DNA from: Pirellulales bacterium
GTDB taxonomy: Bacteria > Planctomycetota > Planctomycetia > Pirellulales > PALSA-1355
Assembly: GCA_022844125.1 (NCBI GenBank)
Contig: JALHMI010000005.1
Coordinates: 273,768-337,767, forward strand
Direction: 5' to 3'
DNA length: 64,000 nt
The notes under the pieces are model-generated. The model made no database searches. It was not told where the DNA came from and was given only the letters and a program-made list of their open reading frames with translations. This document shows, in pieces, positions 1-8,821 of the stretch (the first letter of the stretch is position 1; every line of letters begins with the position of its first letter). Made by a program: the position numbers and the translations under genes.

Positions 1-600
1 TGCTGTAACCGAAGCGGAGAAGGCTGCGCATCGAGCACGCCCCGACGAGCCAGCCCACTGACGATCGTTGGCTCTTTACTAATCCCGCGACGGCACACGG
101 AGTGTGCCTGCTACTTTCCGGGCAGCCAGTGCTGCGGCATCTGTAATTTTCGCATTCCGAATCACCCTTGCCCGCGCGTGTGGCGCGCTGCCGCCGCAAC
201 TCGTTAATGCGCAAGGCACTCGTGTGCGCATCGCGCACACCGCTCAAGTGTCCACCACCTCTAGTAATCAGGCCAGGATTTCGTTTAGTGTAAGGTCACG
301 ACAACAGGTAGAGACCGCAGCATGTCGCTGACACATTCGAACACGACTGCGAACTTGGAGAAACCGCGCACACTGCCCACGACCGCTCGGGCCCGTTTTG
401 ATCGCCGCAGAGTGGAGTGTGTGCGCCCGAAACATCATTTTCACGAAAACTTAAGCGCACACGCGCGAAAAGTGCGAACGTAAAAAACAGCCGCCACTAT
501 TTTCCGTGGCTCGCTCTTTGAAAATTCGACCCCAGACAGACTCGCCTCTGTCTTCCTTACTGGGCGCCACTCTAAGCCGTTAACCATTGGGCGGACTTGG

Positions 601-632
601 GTGCCACAGGTGCTGCGCAGCAGTCACCTGTG
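601..632. repeat. CACAGGTG/CACCTGTG palindromic repeat, copy 1
   Basis: The arms CACAGGTG and CACCTGTG flank a GC-rich centre that is itself partly palindromic (CTGCGCAGCAG). The same arms occur at 667-701, 42831-42865 and 42908-42941, so this is a dispersed, REP-like element. Confidence 0.7.
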
Positions 633-666
633 CGCGTTACGACCCGTGCTGCCACTGCCAGAAGAG

Positions 667-701
667 CACAGGTGAGCCGCGCTCACGGCCACCTGTGGCA
701 C
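667..701. repeat. CACAGGTG/CACCTGTG palindromic repeat, copy 2
   Basis: These 35 bases are the exact reverse complement of 42831-42865. The arms CACAGGTGAGCC and GGCCACCTGTG surround a GCGCTCAC centre. A 35-base identity 42 kb apart in intergenic DNA marks a dispersed repeat family. Confidence 0.8.
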
Positions 702-777
702 CCGATCGGAAATCGCAGCAAGAAAAGGGTTAACGGCGGAACGTGGCATCCAGCTCAGAAAGTGCGATCTACGCTGG

Positions 778-1896
778 CTAATCCACAAAGATCCGCCGCA
801 CGCGGTGGTTTTTCGTATCGCCGAGATACAGGCTGCCGTCGGGTCCAATGCCGATCCCGTGCGGGCGATCGAACTCGGCGTCGAGGGCCGCGCCACGATC
901 GACGGCAAAGCCTCGCGATCTCGGCCCGCGTCCGGCAATCGTGCTGATCGCTCCGGCCGCCGTGTCGATGCGGCGAATCACCTGGTTCTCGGTGTCCACG
1001 ACGAACAGCACGCCGTCGGCCGTCGCAGCGATCCCCTTCGGCCCGTTGAACGTGGCCTCCTTAAGTGGGCCGCCATCGCCCGAATAGCCTTGCTTGCCGC
1101 TGCCGGCCACGTGATGGATCCTTCCCGTGTCCATGTCGATCCGCCAGATGCTGTTCCCTTCTCGCAGCGCAATCCACATCGTCCGCCCCACGACATGCAG
1201 TGCCCGCGGCCCCAGGATCGGACTTCCCGCTGCCATCTTGCCGTCGACGGGCAGTTTTTTCTCCCCCGTGCCGACAATCGTGCGGATCATGCCGTTGACC
1301 GGATCGATGGCCCGAATTCGATGATTGCCGATATCCGCGACATACAGCCGTCCGTCAGCGTCAACCGCGATGCTATGCGGCTGCTTGAAGCGAGCATTCG
1401 CCGCGTAGCCACCATCGCCGGCGAGTCCTTCCTCGGGCGCGCCGGCGATCGTCGAGATCACGCCCGTGTGCAGATCGACGCGCCTCACCAGGTGGTTCTT
1501 CATCTCGACGAAGTACATGTAGTGCCCCGTGTGGTCGAAGCGCACCTCGTAGGGCTCGTTCAGCGCGGCTTCGGTCGCCGGTCCGCCATCGCCCGAGAAG
1601 CCGGCCCTGCCCGTGCCGGCCACGCTCGTAATCTGGCCGCTCTCGAGGTCCACGCGTAGCACGCGGTGTTGTCCGACCGAGGTGACATACAGCGCACCAT
1701 CCGGTCCACACTCGGCGCCGAAAGGTTGATCGACGGCAACCTCAGTCGCCTGCAGTCGCGAAGAATTCGGCAGGTCGCCACCCTGCCCGCTACCCGCCAC
1801 GGTCGCAATGTTCCAGGCCGTTTCACTGGCGCGGACCGAACCCGAGCCTGCGAGCAAAATCGATAGAACGAGGATCAACGTGTGCAATCGGTTCAT
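778..1896 (-). CDS. Secreted NHL-repeat beta-propeller protein
   Basis: A 372-residue exported protein built almost entirely of NHL repeats. It begins with a hydrophobic signal peptide ending about residue 24 (...SVRASE). Five to six propeller blades follow, each with the pattern 'P.gi..d.dG.lYvaD..nhrvr.id...G.i.tiaG.G..g..Gdgg'. NHL propellers usually bind proteins or polysaccharide; no catalytic residues are evident. An open frame continues upstream without a stop, but the ATG at 1896 is chosen because the signal peptide starts there. It is divergent from the sulfatase-like gene at 2002, so the two probably share a promoter region. The exact function is unknown. Confidence 0.85.
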   Translation of the reverse strand: MNRLHTLILVLSILLAGSGSVRASETAWNIATVAGSGQGGDLPNSSRLQATEVAVDQPFGAECGPDGALYVTSVGQHRVLRVDLESGQITSVAGTGRAGFSGDGGPATEAALNEPYEVRFDHTGHYMYFVEMKNHLVRRVDLHTGVISTIAGAPEEGLAGDGGYAANARFKQPHSIAVDADGRLYVADIGNHRIRAIDPVNGMIRTIVGTGEKKLPVDGKMAAGSPILGPRALHVVGRTMWIALREGNSIWRIDMDTGRIHHVAGSGKQGYSGDGGPLKEATFNGPKGIAATADGVLFVVDTENQVIRRIDTAAGAISTIAGRGPRSRGFAVDRGAALDAEFDRPHGIGIGPDGSLYLGDTKNHRVRRIFVD

Positions 1897-2001
1897 ACGG
1901 ACTAGCCACCGGTGGTATAGTGGGGCAGAAGGCCCTGGCGGCGGAGCACGAGGTAGTCCTGCCGGCCGGCCCCATCTTACGATCGAAAATCGGAGTGCAA
2001 C

Positions 2002-3309
2002 ATGCCCTGGCGCAGAAATGTCCTGGTTTTGCTGCTCGCGTTTGGCTGCCTTCCCACGATCGCTACGACCGCCGCTGCCCAGGTCGTCGACTTCACTCTG
2101 GCCGGTCGCGAGCTGAAAGAACCGATCAAGATCACCGACCAAATCTACCAGGCGGTCGGATTCGGCAACACGTTTCTGGTCCTCACGCCGGACGGAAACG
2201 TCGTGATCGATACCTCGATTGTTGGCATGGCCGCGCGGCACTATGAGATGCTGAGGAAAATCAGCGATGCCCCGATCAAATACATCATTCTCACGCACGG
2301 ACACGCTGACCACACCGGCGGCGTTTACCTCTGGAAGCAGGACGGCACCCAGATCATCGCGCAAGAGAACTTTCCCGCCTTCCGTGCCTACCAGGAGCGG
2401 ATCCGCGGCTATCTGAACCACACGGCCGCGGCCCAGTTCAACTTCGATCCGGCTCGGATCGCGGCCCTGGGCAACTCGCCGAATCAGCAGGTCGAGCCGA
2501 CGATCACGTTTCGCGACAAGTACGAGTTCGAGCTCGGCGGCGTCAAGTTCGAGATCTTCCACACCCCCGGCGAGACGCCCGATGCGCTGAGTGTCTGGAT
2601 TCCGCAGTACCAGGCCGCCTTTGTGGGCGACAACCTCTACGACTCATTCCCGAACATGTACACGCTGCGCGGCACGACGCCGCGCTGGCCGCTGGAGTAC
2701 ATCGCCTCGCTCGACAAGGTGCTGGCCCTCAAGCCCGAGCTGGTGCTGCCGAGCCACGGTCTGCCGATCCAGGGGGCAGACCGCGTGACGGAGCGCGTCA
2801 CGAAATACAAGAACGCGATCCAGTACGTCCACGACGAGACCGTCAAAGGCATGAACGACGGCAAGGACGTGTTCACGCTCATGCGCGAGATTAAGCTGCC
2901 GGCCGAACTCGATATCGGCGAGGACTACGGCAAGATCGCCTGGAGCGTACGCGGCATCTACGAAGGCTACGTCGGCTGGTTCGACCGCAACCCGGCCAGC
3001 ATGTATGCCAGCCCGCCTACCGCCGCGGATGCGGACCTGGTGGCGTTGGCCGGCGGCGCATCGATCGTGGCGGCCAAGTCGCGCGAGAAGATCGAAGCGG
3101 GCGAAGCCGTGCTGGGCCTGCGACTGGCCGACGCCGCGCTGGCACACGAGCCGACCAATCGCGACGCGCTCGAAGCCAAAATCCTGGCTCTCAAGAAGCT
3201 CCAGGAGGGCACCCGCAATGGCATTGAGCACTCATGGCTCGCATTCGGCATCCGCACGGCGCAAGCCCAGCTAAACACGGTGTCGCCGAAGGAAGAGGCG
3301 GCGAAATGA
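2002..3309 (+). CDS. Alkylsulfatase-like metallo-beta-lactamase-fold hydrolase
   Basis: A 435-residue exported hydrolase. After a signal peptide (to about residue 26) comes a metallo-beta-lactamase domain with the zinc motif THGHADH at residues 98-104, a second metal histidine in HTPGETPD, and GDNLYDSFPN. The C-terminal ~120 residues (GYVGWFDRNP onward, helical) resemble the dimerisation domain of SdsA1/BDS1-type alkylsulfatases, but the usual third SCP2-like domain is absent, so the protein is shorter than the ~650-residue classical enzymes. Cleavage of alkyl sulfate esters is the likely reaction, not certain. CGGAG lies 6 bases before the ATG. The stop overlaps the start of the next gene (ATGA), suggesting coupled translation. 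Confidence 0.85.
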   Translation: MPWRRNVLVLLLAFGCLPTIATTAAAQVVDFTLAGRELKEPIKITDQIYQAVGFGNTFLVLTPDGNVVIDTSIVGMAARHYEMLRKISDAPIKYIILTHGHADHTGGVYLWKQDGTQIIAQENFPAFRAYQERIRGYLNHTAAAQFNFDPARIAALGNSPNQQVEPTITFRDKYEFELGGVKFEIFHTPGETPDALSVWIPQYQAAFVGDNLYDSFPNMYTLRGTTPRWPLEYIASLDKVLALKPELVLPSHGLPIQGADRVTERVTKYKNAIQYVHDETVKGMNDGKDVFTLMREIKLPAELDIGEDYGKIAWSVRGIYEGYVGWFDRNPASMYASPPTAADADLVALAGGASIVAAKSREKIEAGEAVLGLRLADAALAHEPTNRDALEAKILALKKLQEGTRNGIEHSWLAFGIRTAQAQLNTVSPKEEAAK

Positions 3310-3905
3310 CGGAGAGCATAGCCGAGGCCATCGCACGGAGGCAGTGGCGATACTATCGTCTACCGAACTTGATCGCCATAGGACTCGCGATTGTCTTCCT
3401 CTTCGGAGTAGTTTGGGCTGTACGCTCGGCCCAGAGAGTTGCCCGCGAATCCAGTTGCCACGGTCACGCATACCAATTGGCAACAGCAATTAGGTGGTAC
3501 GAGTACAAATACAAGGAGCTTCCCGAGAGCAGCAACGGCAATCCGCCGCACAGCTGGCGAATTCTGGTGCTGGAAGAATTGGGGTATCCGGAACTGCTCG
3601 CCCAGTACAAGTTCGATGAGCCGTGGGACAGCGAAGCGAATCTGAAAGTTCTCGCCGAAATGCCCAGGATCTTCACCTGCCCCAACTGCGAAAGCACCAA
3701 CTGCACCAGCTACTTCCTGCACGTTGACGCTGCCGGAAGCTTCTCGCTATTCGAACGAAACGGCGTGGATATTCCCTGGACGAAGCCGGAAGATATTGCG
3801 CCGGATGCCCCGACTGGTCCCGCTCGCGATCCAGGCGGGTTCGGCATTGCCGTGCCGACAGAATCCGGCGACCCGCTCGTCACGTTTCGCCGCGAACCGA
3901 AGTGA
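3306..3905 (+). CDS. Membrane-anchored DUF1559-like protein
   Basis: A 199-residue protein with one N-terminal transmembrane helix (about residues 21-41) and an extracytoplasmic part. The segment from 'HGHAYQLATAIRWYEYKYKELP' through 'PHSWRILVLEELGY' and 'YKFDEPWDSEAN' matches the core pattern of planctomycete DUF1559 proteins, which are pilin-like, but the usual prepilin cleavage motif at the very N-terminus is missing. The start is the ATG that overlaps the TGA of the sulfatase-like gene; an in-frame start 72 bases upstream would run inside that gene. Two cysteine pairs (CPNCESTNC) could form disulfides or bind metal. Function unknown. Confidence 0.75.
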   Translation: MTESIAEAIARRQWRYYRLPNLIAIGLAIVFLFGVVWAVRSAQRVARESSCHGHAYQLATAIRWYEYKYKELPESSNGNPPHSWRILVLEELGYPELLAQYKFDEPWDSEANLKVLAEMPRIFTCPNCESTNCTSYFLHVDAAGSFSLFERNGVDIPWTKPEDIAPDAPTGPARDPGGFGIAVPTESGDPLVTFRREPK

Positions 3906-3968
3906 TTCGGTCACGCCGTCGGCAATGCCTCCGGGCTAAACACTCAAAGCACCAGCAGCTCTCGAACG

Positions 3969-4829
3969 CTACTTCCCCTTGTACTCCAGCACCGCTGTCA
4001 CCGGGTAGTGATCCGACGGATAGCGGCCGTCCTTGTTCGTGCGGTCGATCGTGGCCTCGGTCGGTACGAAGCTCGGCGAAGCTAAAATAAAGTCAATCCG
4101 CTTTCCCTTGGTGCGACCTCGGAAACCGCCAAAGGTCGCTTCTTCGCCATCCGCCTCGGGATGCACCCGGCGATAGACGTCGTAAAACTTCAGCGCGTCC
4201 GTCGGGCTCGCCATCAGCGCCGCCAGCCCTGGATGGTCTTCGTTCACGTTGAAGTCGCCCGTGATGATCGTCGGCAGATTCGCGGCCTTCTCGCCCATCC
4301 AGGTGTGAATGATCTTGCCGGCCTCCTCACGGGCCCGTTTGCCAACGTGGTCCCAGTGCGTGTTCAGAAAGATCACGTCCTTCTTCGCCAGCTCGTCGCG
4401 CAGCTTCACCCAAGTGGCCACGCGTGGTAGCGCGGCATCCCAGCTCTTGCTACCGATCTCGCGAGGCGTCTCGCTCAGCCAGAACGTGCCCGAGTCGAGC
4501 GGCTTGAATCGCGAGCTACGAAACCAGATGGCCGACATCTCGCCGGCCCGCTTGCCGTCGTCACGTCCTACGCCCACAAAGCCATAGTCCTTCAGGTGCT
4601 CGCTCAGGTAGTCCGCCTGAAACGCCAGCACTTCCTGGGTGCCCAGCAGATCGGGATTGAACTTCTGAATGGTTTCGAGCACCAGGTCCTGTCGCTTCGG
4701 CCAGGCATTCTCACCGTCGCCAGCCGTGCCATAGCGGATGTTGAACGTCATTACGCGAACCGGATCGGCCGCCAGCGAGGATGCGGCCAGGGCGACAAGC
4801 AAGAACAATGCTGAGGGAATGCGCCGCAT
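3969..4829 (-). CDS. Secreted endonuclease/exonuclease/phosphatase-family hydrolase
   Basis: A 286-residue protein with signal peptide (residues 1-20) and one complete EEP-fold domain. Visible family motifs in order: MTFNIRYGT (Mg-binding Asn), GTQEVL (Mg-binding Glu), NTHWDHVG (catalytic His region), TGDFNVN (Asp/Asn pair), DFILASP, and SDHYPV (terminal Asp-His). Because it is exported, a phosphodiesterase acting on lipids, phosphosugars or extracellular nucleic acid is more likely than a DNA repair role. It is transcribed alone, convergent with 3306-3905, and separated by about 60 bases from the dehydrogenase upstream of it. Confidence 0.9.
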   Translation of the reverse strand: MRRIPSALFLLVALAASSLAADPVRVMTFNIRYGTAGDGENAWPKRQDLVLETIQKFNPDLLGTQEVLAFQADYLSEHLKDYGFVGVGRDDGKRAGEMSAIWFRSSRFKPLDSGTFWLSETPREIGSKSWDAALPRVATWVKLRDELAKKDVIFLNTHWDHVGKRAREEAGKIIHTWMGEKAANLPTIITGDFNVNEDHPGLAALMASPTDALKFYDVYRRVHPEADGEEATFGGFRGRTKGKRIDFILASPSFVPTEATIDRTNKDGRYPSDHYPVTAVLEYKGK

Positions 4830-4888
4830 GACATGACTCCCGGTGGAAGCTCAGAAAAGTTTGAGTTGAACGGTCTGACCCTGGCAGC

Positions 4889-5992
4889 TTAACCTTCCGC
4901 CACTTCGACATACACCTTCAGCGCTTCGTTGTCCTCGACCAACGTCTGCATCATCTTCTGATAGCTGTCGAGTCCCTGGATCGGAGTCGTCAGAATCCGC
5001 TGGATGACGCCCGGGAACATCACTTCGCCGAGGGCCATGTCCTTGATCCCCATTTCGAAGTGTTCGCGATTGGCGTTCACCGATCCTAGCAGCAGTTTAT
5101 TGCCGAGCACCCAGTCGAGATTCACCTTGTCCGACGGGACTTCCGTGTGTTGCAGGCCGCCGGTGACGCTAGTCCACACGAGCACGCCATTGTGCCCCAG
5201 TAGCTGCATGCAACCAAAGGCAATCGCGCTGCTGCCGGTCGCGTCGATGATCAGATCGGCTTTGCCCACCTTGGCGGGCATCGCCTGAAGCGGCGTTTGC
5301 TTGGTGCTGATGTAGTGCGCCCCCATCGCTTCGACAATCTCGCTCTTCAGCGACGGACCTTCGCCGCGGGCGAGCGTGTAGACCTCCAGCCCGCGCAGTC
5401 GAAGCACCAGCGTGGTCAAGAGGCCGATCTGCCCGGCGCCCATCACGTAGGCCACTTGCGGGCGCCAGACGCGCAACCGCCGCTGCACTTCAAAGGCCTG
5501 CTGCACGGCTTTGGTCGCGCAGCTCATCGGCTCGGCGAGCACGTGCAGATGCTTGAGCCCATCCGGCATCCGCACGATAAACTCGGCATCGTCGACGTAA
5601 TACTCCGTCAGGAACCCATGCAGCAGGTTGATCCCGCGCTCGTAGTAGACCTCTTCGCTGGTCATGTCCGAGGTGCCGATCTGGTCGTAGATCGAACCAC
5701 CGGGCCGGCGCACGGTCGCGGTGACATAATCGCCCGGCTTCAAGTTCCGCACGTTCTTACCAACCGCCTCGACGACGCCAAACGATTCGTGCCCTAGCAC
5801 CAGGAAGTCGTAGCCCGGCGGCGCCGCGCCGTACTTGGCTTCGTTGATCTCGCGGTCCGTGGCGTCGACGCCGATTTTCAACACGCGCACCAGCACGCCG
5901 CGGCCGCCGGGAATGTCGTCCACGCGCGGTTTTGGCAGCTCGGCCAGATGGACACTGTTTGGTTTACCAGGCGTAACGGCAACGGCTTTCAT
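4889..5992 (-). CDS. Glucose-1-dehydrogenase-like zinc alcohol dehydrogenase
   Basis: A 367-residue medium-chain dehydrogenase. The N-terminal GroES-like domain has GVDATDRE (residues 41-48) and GHES (67-70); the Rossmann domain begins at [11 protein letters not shown], and [12 protein letters not shown] lies near the C-terminus. The first catalytic zinc ligand, Cys in most relatives, is Asp43 here, as in haloarchaeal glucose dehydrogenase where that Asp is a known ligand. No four-cysteine structural zinc loop is seen. Oxidation of a sugar such as glucose by NAD(P)+ is the best guess. The ATG at 5992 (MKAVAV) is chosen over a 16-residue upstream extension because the family begins there. Confidence 0.85.
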   Translation of the reverse strand: MKAVAVTPGKPNSVHLAELPKPRVDDIPGGRGVLVRVLKIGVDATDREINEAKYGAAPPGYDFLVLGHESFGVVEAVGKNVRNLKPGDYVTATVRRPGGSIYDQIGTSDMTSEEVYYERGINLLHGFLTEYYVDDAEFIVRMPDGLKHLHVLAEPMSCATKAVQQAFEVQRRLRVWRPQVAYVMGAGQIGLLTTLVLRLRGLEVYTLARGEGPSLKSEIVEAMGAHYISTKQTPLQAMPAKVGKADLIIDATGSSAIAFGCMQLLGHNGVLVWTSVTGGLQHTEVPSDKVNLDWVLGNKLLLGSVNANREHFEMGIKDMALGEVMFPGVIQRILTTPIQGLDSYQKMMQTLVEDNEALKVYVEVAEG

Positions 5993-6145
5993 CGCGAGAC
6001 CAGCGGGGAGTGGGGAGAACTGGCGGAAAATTGAAGCCACCAGCCTAACTTTTGAGACTGTGAAGTCAACGGAGTCAATCCGGACCAGGGTGGCTTTGCC
6101 GTGGTACTACGTATGAAACTCCATCTTTCGTTCTAGGTGACAGCA

Positions 6146-6379
6146 ATGCGCTGGGAAGATCATATTACCGCCGACCCGAAAATCTTGGTCGGGAAGCCGA
6201 TCGTGCGCGGAACTCGCCTCGCGGTTGAGTTCATTCTTGATCTGCTGGCGGGTGGCTGGTCCGTCGACGACGTATTGGAAGAGTACCCGCCGCTTAAGCT
6301 AGAAGATATTCACGCTTGTCTCGCCTATGCTGGGGAACTCGTGAAGTCCGAGCGCCTCATCATGACACCAGAGCAGTAG
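6146..6379 (+). CDS. DUF433 antitoxin
   Basis: A 77-residue DUF433 protein with the family signature 'PKILVGKPIVRGTRLAVEFIL' and a winged-helix-like remainder (DVLEEYPPLKLEDIHACLAYAGEL). DUF433 proteins are VapB-like antitoxins that pair with PIN-like DUF5615 toxins, and that partner follows after 3 bases. Such antitoxins usually repress their own operon. A GTG nine bases upstream is an alternative start. The antitoxin itself looks intact, unlike its partner. Confidence 0.85.
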   Translation: MRWEDHITADPKILVGKPIVRGTRLAVEFILDLLAGGWSVDDVLEEYPPLKLEDIHACLAYAGELVKSERLIMTPEQ

Positions 6380-6382
6380 TCC

Positions 6383-6734
6383 TTGCGATTTCTCGCTGAC
6401 GCGAACCTTTCGGTCGCACTGGTCCAGATGCTGCGCAGAGCCGGTCACGACGTTTTGGCCGCCAACGACGAGCTGCCCAGTACCTCGGATGAGCTACTGC
6501 TGGAAAGGGCAATCCTTGATGAACGGGTCCTGATTACTCAAGACAAAGATTTTGGGCAGCTCGTTCGGCGAGAAGCGTAGCGGCAACTACGGCATTATCC
6601 TGTTTCGTATTGCCAGGCTCGGCCGCAAAGCGGAGTCGGATCGGATGTTTCTCACAATTACATCGTCTGACGACTGGCTTGGTCATCTCGCCGTCGTCAC
6701 GGACTCAGGGATTCGCATTCGAGCCATCCGATAA
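6383..6734 (+). pseudogene. DUF5615 PIN-like toxin, frameshifted
   Basis: The first frame (TTG start at 6383) reads MRFLADANLSVALV...ITQDKDFGQLVRREA and stops at 6580, just after the conserved DKDFG. The rest of the family, 'GEKRSGNYGIILFRIARLG' to 'VVTDSGIRIRAI', continues in the next frame (from about 6567 to 6734). Skipping a single base near 6572 joins them to a full-length ~116-residue DUF5615 protein with all expected motifs (N-terminal Asp, DKDF, GIILFR). It is therefore an inactivated toxin, a sequencing error, or less likely a programmed +1 shift. It follows the intact antitoxin in a two-gene operon. Confidence 0.75.
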
Positions 6735-6833
6735 GCGCCACACCTCTCTCGACAGCGTCACTCCAACCCGCTACTGTGGGTGACCGCGAGTGGAAGCGGA
6801 CATCGCGTGCGAAAACCGATAAGGAACGTGACC

Positions 6834-7217
6834 ATGCCGGCGATTACTTTGGCCTTCGGGGCCGTGCTTGTAGCTTTGGGACTATGGGGCTACCTGGGAG
6901 CCGATCCCGAGAAACAGAGCATGACCGCGCTCATCCCCGCCTTCTTCGGCATCGGGCTGATTGTCTGCGGCCTCCTGGCTTTTAAGTGGCTCAAGCACGC
7001 CATGCATGCCGCCGCCACGATTGGCCTGGTGGGCTTCCTCGCCGCCGCGGGCCGCGGACTACCCAAGCTCGGCAATGCCATCTCGGACGATCCGGAGATT
7101 CACCGCGCTCCGCGAATGGTGCTCTTGATGGGCGTGATCTGCCTGGCGTTCGTCGTCACGTGCATTGGCTCGTTCATCGCCGCACGCAAGCGCCGCACCG
7201 CCCAGCCCACGACGTAA
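6834..7217 (+). CDS. Small four-helix membrane protein of unknown function
   Basis: A 127-residue protein that is mostly hydrophobic, with about four transmembrane helices: residues 3-20, 30-50, 55-72 and 95-116. It ends in a basic tail (ARKRRTAQPTT), which suggests a cytoplasmic C-terminus. I recognise no motif. The ATG at 6834 has AAGGAA upstream and is preferred to the in-frame GTG at 6780, whose extra 18 residues are hydrophilic. It stands alone, convergent with the DUF1501 gene. Confidence 0.65.
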   Translation: MPAITLAFGAVLVALGLWGYLGADPEKQSMTALIPAFFGIGLIVCGLLAFKWLKHAMHAAATIGLVGFLAAAGRGLPKLGNAISDDPEIHRAPRMVLLMGVICLAFVVTCIGSFIAARKRRTAQPTT

Positions 7218-7282
7218 GAGAGTCGCTCTCCGCCGTCAGCCCGCGGCTTTGCCCACGAGCTTCTTCGGCGCGGTATGACGCT

Positions 7283-8692
7283 CTACCCTACCAGCTCGCC
7301 GATCGGCGCGCCCTCTTCCAGATAAAACCGCGGCCGACCGCGATTGTCCTGATACGTGCCATCCAGTGGCACGCCCATGTGGCGATAGATTGTCGCCGCC
7401 AGATCGCCCGGCGTAACGGGTCGTTCTTTGATCGCGCCGCCATCGCGCTCCGTGGCGCCAATCACCTGCCCGTGCCGCATCCCGCCGCCGGCCACGGTCA
7501 TCGACATCACGATCGGCCAGTGGTCGCGGCCGTCGCTGCTGCCTTGAGTGCCAATGCGCGGCGTGCGGCCAAACTCGCCCATCGCCAGCACCAGCACATC
7601 GTCCAGCAGCCCGCGCTCCTCCAGGTCGCTCACTAGCGTCGTCAGCAGATGATCGAAAACCGGCAGCAGCGGCCGCAGTCCATTCCAGATTCCGCCGTAC
7701 GGCGGAATGTTGTCGCCGTGCGTGTCCCACGTGCCCGACGCGCCGTGGTTGCTCAGGTCGATGGTCACAAAGCTGACGCCAGACTCGACCAGCCGCCGCG
7801 CGAGCAGCGCCTGCTGGCACCAATTGTGCGAACCATAACGCTCGCGCATGGCGGCCGGCTCGCGCTCCAGGTTGAACACTTCTTGCGCCTTCTGCCCCAC
7901 GACGATGTCCACCGCCTGTTGATCGAAGCGGTCGAGCGCCGCCATCGACCCGCCCAGGTCCAGGTCGCGCCGCAAGCGATCGAACTGCCGCGCCAGCTCG
8001 TGCCGGTCGCGCAGCCGATCGTGATCCAGTCCGCCCGGCAATTGAAAAAGCCGGCTCGCCTGGTTGCCCAGAAACGGGTCGAACTCTTTGCCGAGATAGC
8101 CGCCCCAGGCGACGTGCGACCGCGACTGCATGTTCAGCACGACGCTCGGCGGCATTTCGCGATTCGTCAGTCCGCGATGCTTGGCCACGATCGACGCGAT
8201 CGCGGGGAACTTGTCTCCTTCGCTCGGATTCACGCGCGGCGCCGCGGCCCGATTCGCGGTCTGAAACACCTGGTTCGGTTCGTGATTGCTGAATCGGGCG
8301 TCGACCGAGCGAATGACGGTCAGCTTGTCCATTATCGCCGCCTGCTTCGGCAGGAACTCACAGAACCGCACGCTGGTGAGTTTGGTAGCGATCGAGTTGA
8401 ACGGTCCGCGAATTTCGACCGGCGCGTCCGGCTTCACGTCCCAGGTATCGATGTGGCTGGGACCGCCGGTCATCCAGATCAGAATCACGCTCTTGCGTCG
8501 CGCGGATGGCGTGCCGCTCGCCGCGGCAGCATGCTTGGTTCGCAGCAGGTCGGCGAAACTGATCCCCGCCAAACCGGCGAGGCTGGCCTTCAGCACGCTG
8601 CGGCGACTGGTGACGACGAGCCCGTCGCGCAGGCGCGGATTCAAGAATCCAAAGGCGTGACCCCCGGCGGGGGCGTGAGGGCGGGCTTCCAT
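7283..8692 (-). CDS. DUF1501 Tat-exported protein (sulfatase-like fold)
   Basis: A 469-residue DUF1501 protein typical of planctomycetes. A Tat-like signal lies at SRRSVLKASLAGLAGISFADLL (residues ~28-50). The alkaline-phosphatase-like core follows with 'KSVILIWMTGGPSHIDTWDVKP', 'VRFCEFLP', 'HGASGTWDTHGDN', 'LVLAMGEFGRTPRI', 'GRDHWPIVMSMTVAGGG' and a C-terminal 'GRPRFYLEEGAPIGELV'. In planctomycetes these are normally next to a DUF1549/DUF1553 cytochrome-like partner; none is nearby here, so this is a solitary copy. The start at 8692 is preferred to 8761, which would add 23 residues before the Tat signal. Confidence 0.9.
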   Translation of the reverse strand: MEARPHAPAGGHAFGFLNPRLRDGLVVTSRRSVLKASLAGLAGISFADLLRTKHAAAASGTPSARRKSVILIWMTGGPSHIDTWDVKPDAPVEIRGPFNSIATKLTSVRFCEFLPKQAAIMDKLTVIRSVDARFSNHEPNQVFQTANRAAAPRVNPSEGDKFPAIASIVAKHRGLTNREMPPSVVLNMQSRSHVAWGGYLGKEFDPFLGNQASRLFQLPGGLDHDRLRDRHELARQFDRLRRDLDLGGSMAALDRFDQQAVDIVVGQKAQEVFNLEREPAAMRERYGSHNWCQQALLARRLVESGVSFVTIDLSNHGASGTWDTHGDNIPPYGGIWNGLRPLLPVFDHLLTTLVSDLEERGLLDDVLVLAMGEFGRTPRIGTQGSSDGRDHWPIVMSMTVAGGGMRHGQVIGATERDGGAIKERPVTPGDLAATIYRHMGVPLDGTYQDNRGRPRFYLEEGAPIGELVG

Positions 8693-8755
8693 GAAAGCGA
8701 AGTATAGCCAATCGGGCTGCGAATCCCAAATCGGGCTTTCGTGAATAGCGCCCCA

Positions 8756-8821
8756 AATCACAACCCGAAGCGTGAGCGAGGTCCGTTAATCTCCGCCTCG
8801 CTCACGCTTCGGGTTGTGATT
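8756..8821. repeat. Perfect 26-bp inverted repeat overlapping a gene end
   Basis: Arms 8756-8781 and 8796-8821 are perfect reverse complements (26 bp) with a 14-base loop. The right arm encodes the last residues and stop of the hydrolase gene ending at 8802 (SQPEA-stop). It sits between that gene and the DUF1501 gene on the same strand. A very stable RNA hairpin would form, but no U-run follows, so it is more likely a REP-like element or RNA-stabilising hairpin than a textbook terminator. Confidence 0.85.

Larger units (their letters stand above)
1..777. other. Noncoding stretch with palindromic repeats
   Basis: No reading frame in this stretch has a recognisable protein or a convincing start. 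It holds a weak hairpin followed by TTTACT near its left edge (arms 47-52 and 69-74), which could end a gene lying before the window, and two CACAGGTG-type palindromic repeats described separately. I see no RNA gene in it. Confidence 0.5.

Noticed and set aside
597-947. Overlapping frames on both strands before the NHL gene
   Set aside because: They cross two palindromic repeats and the end of the NHL gene, and have no recognisable product.
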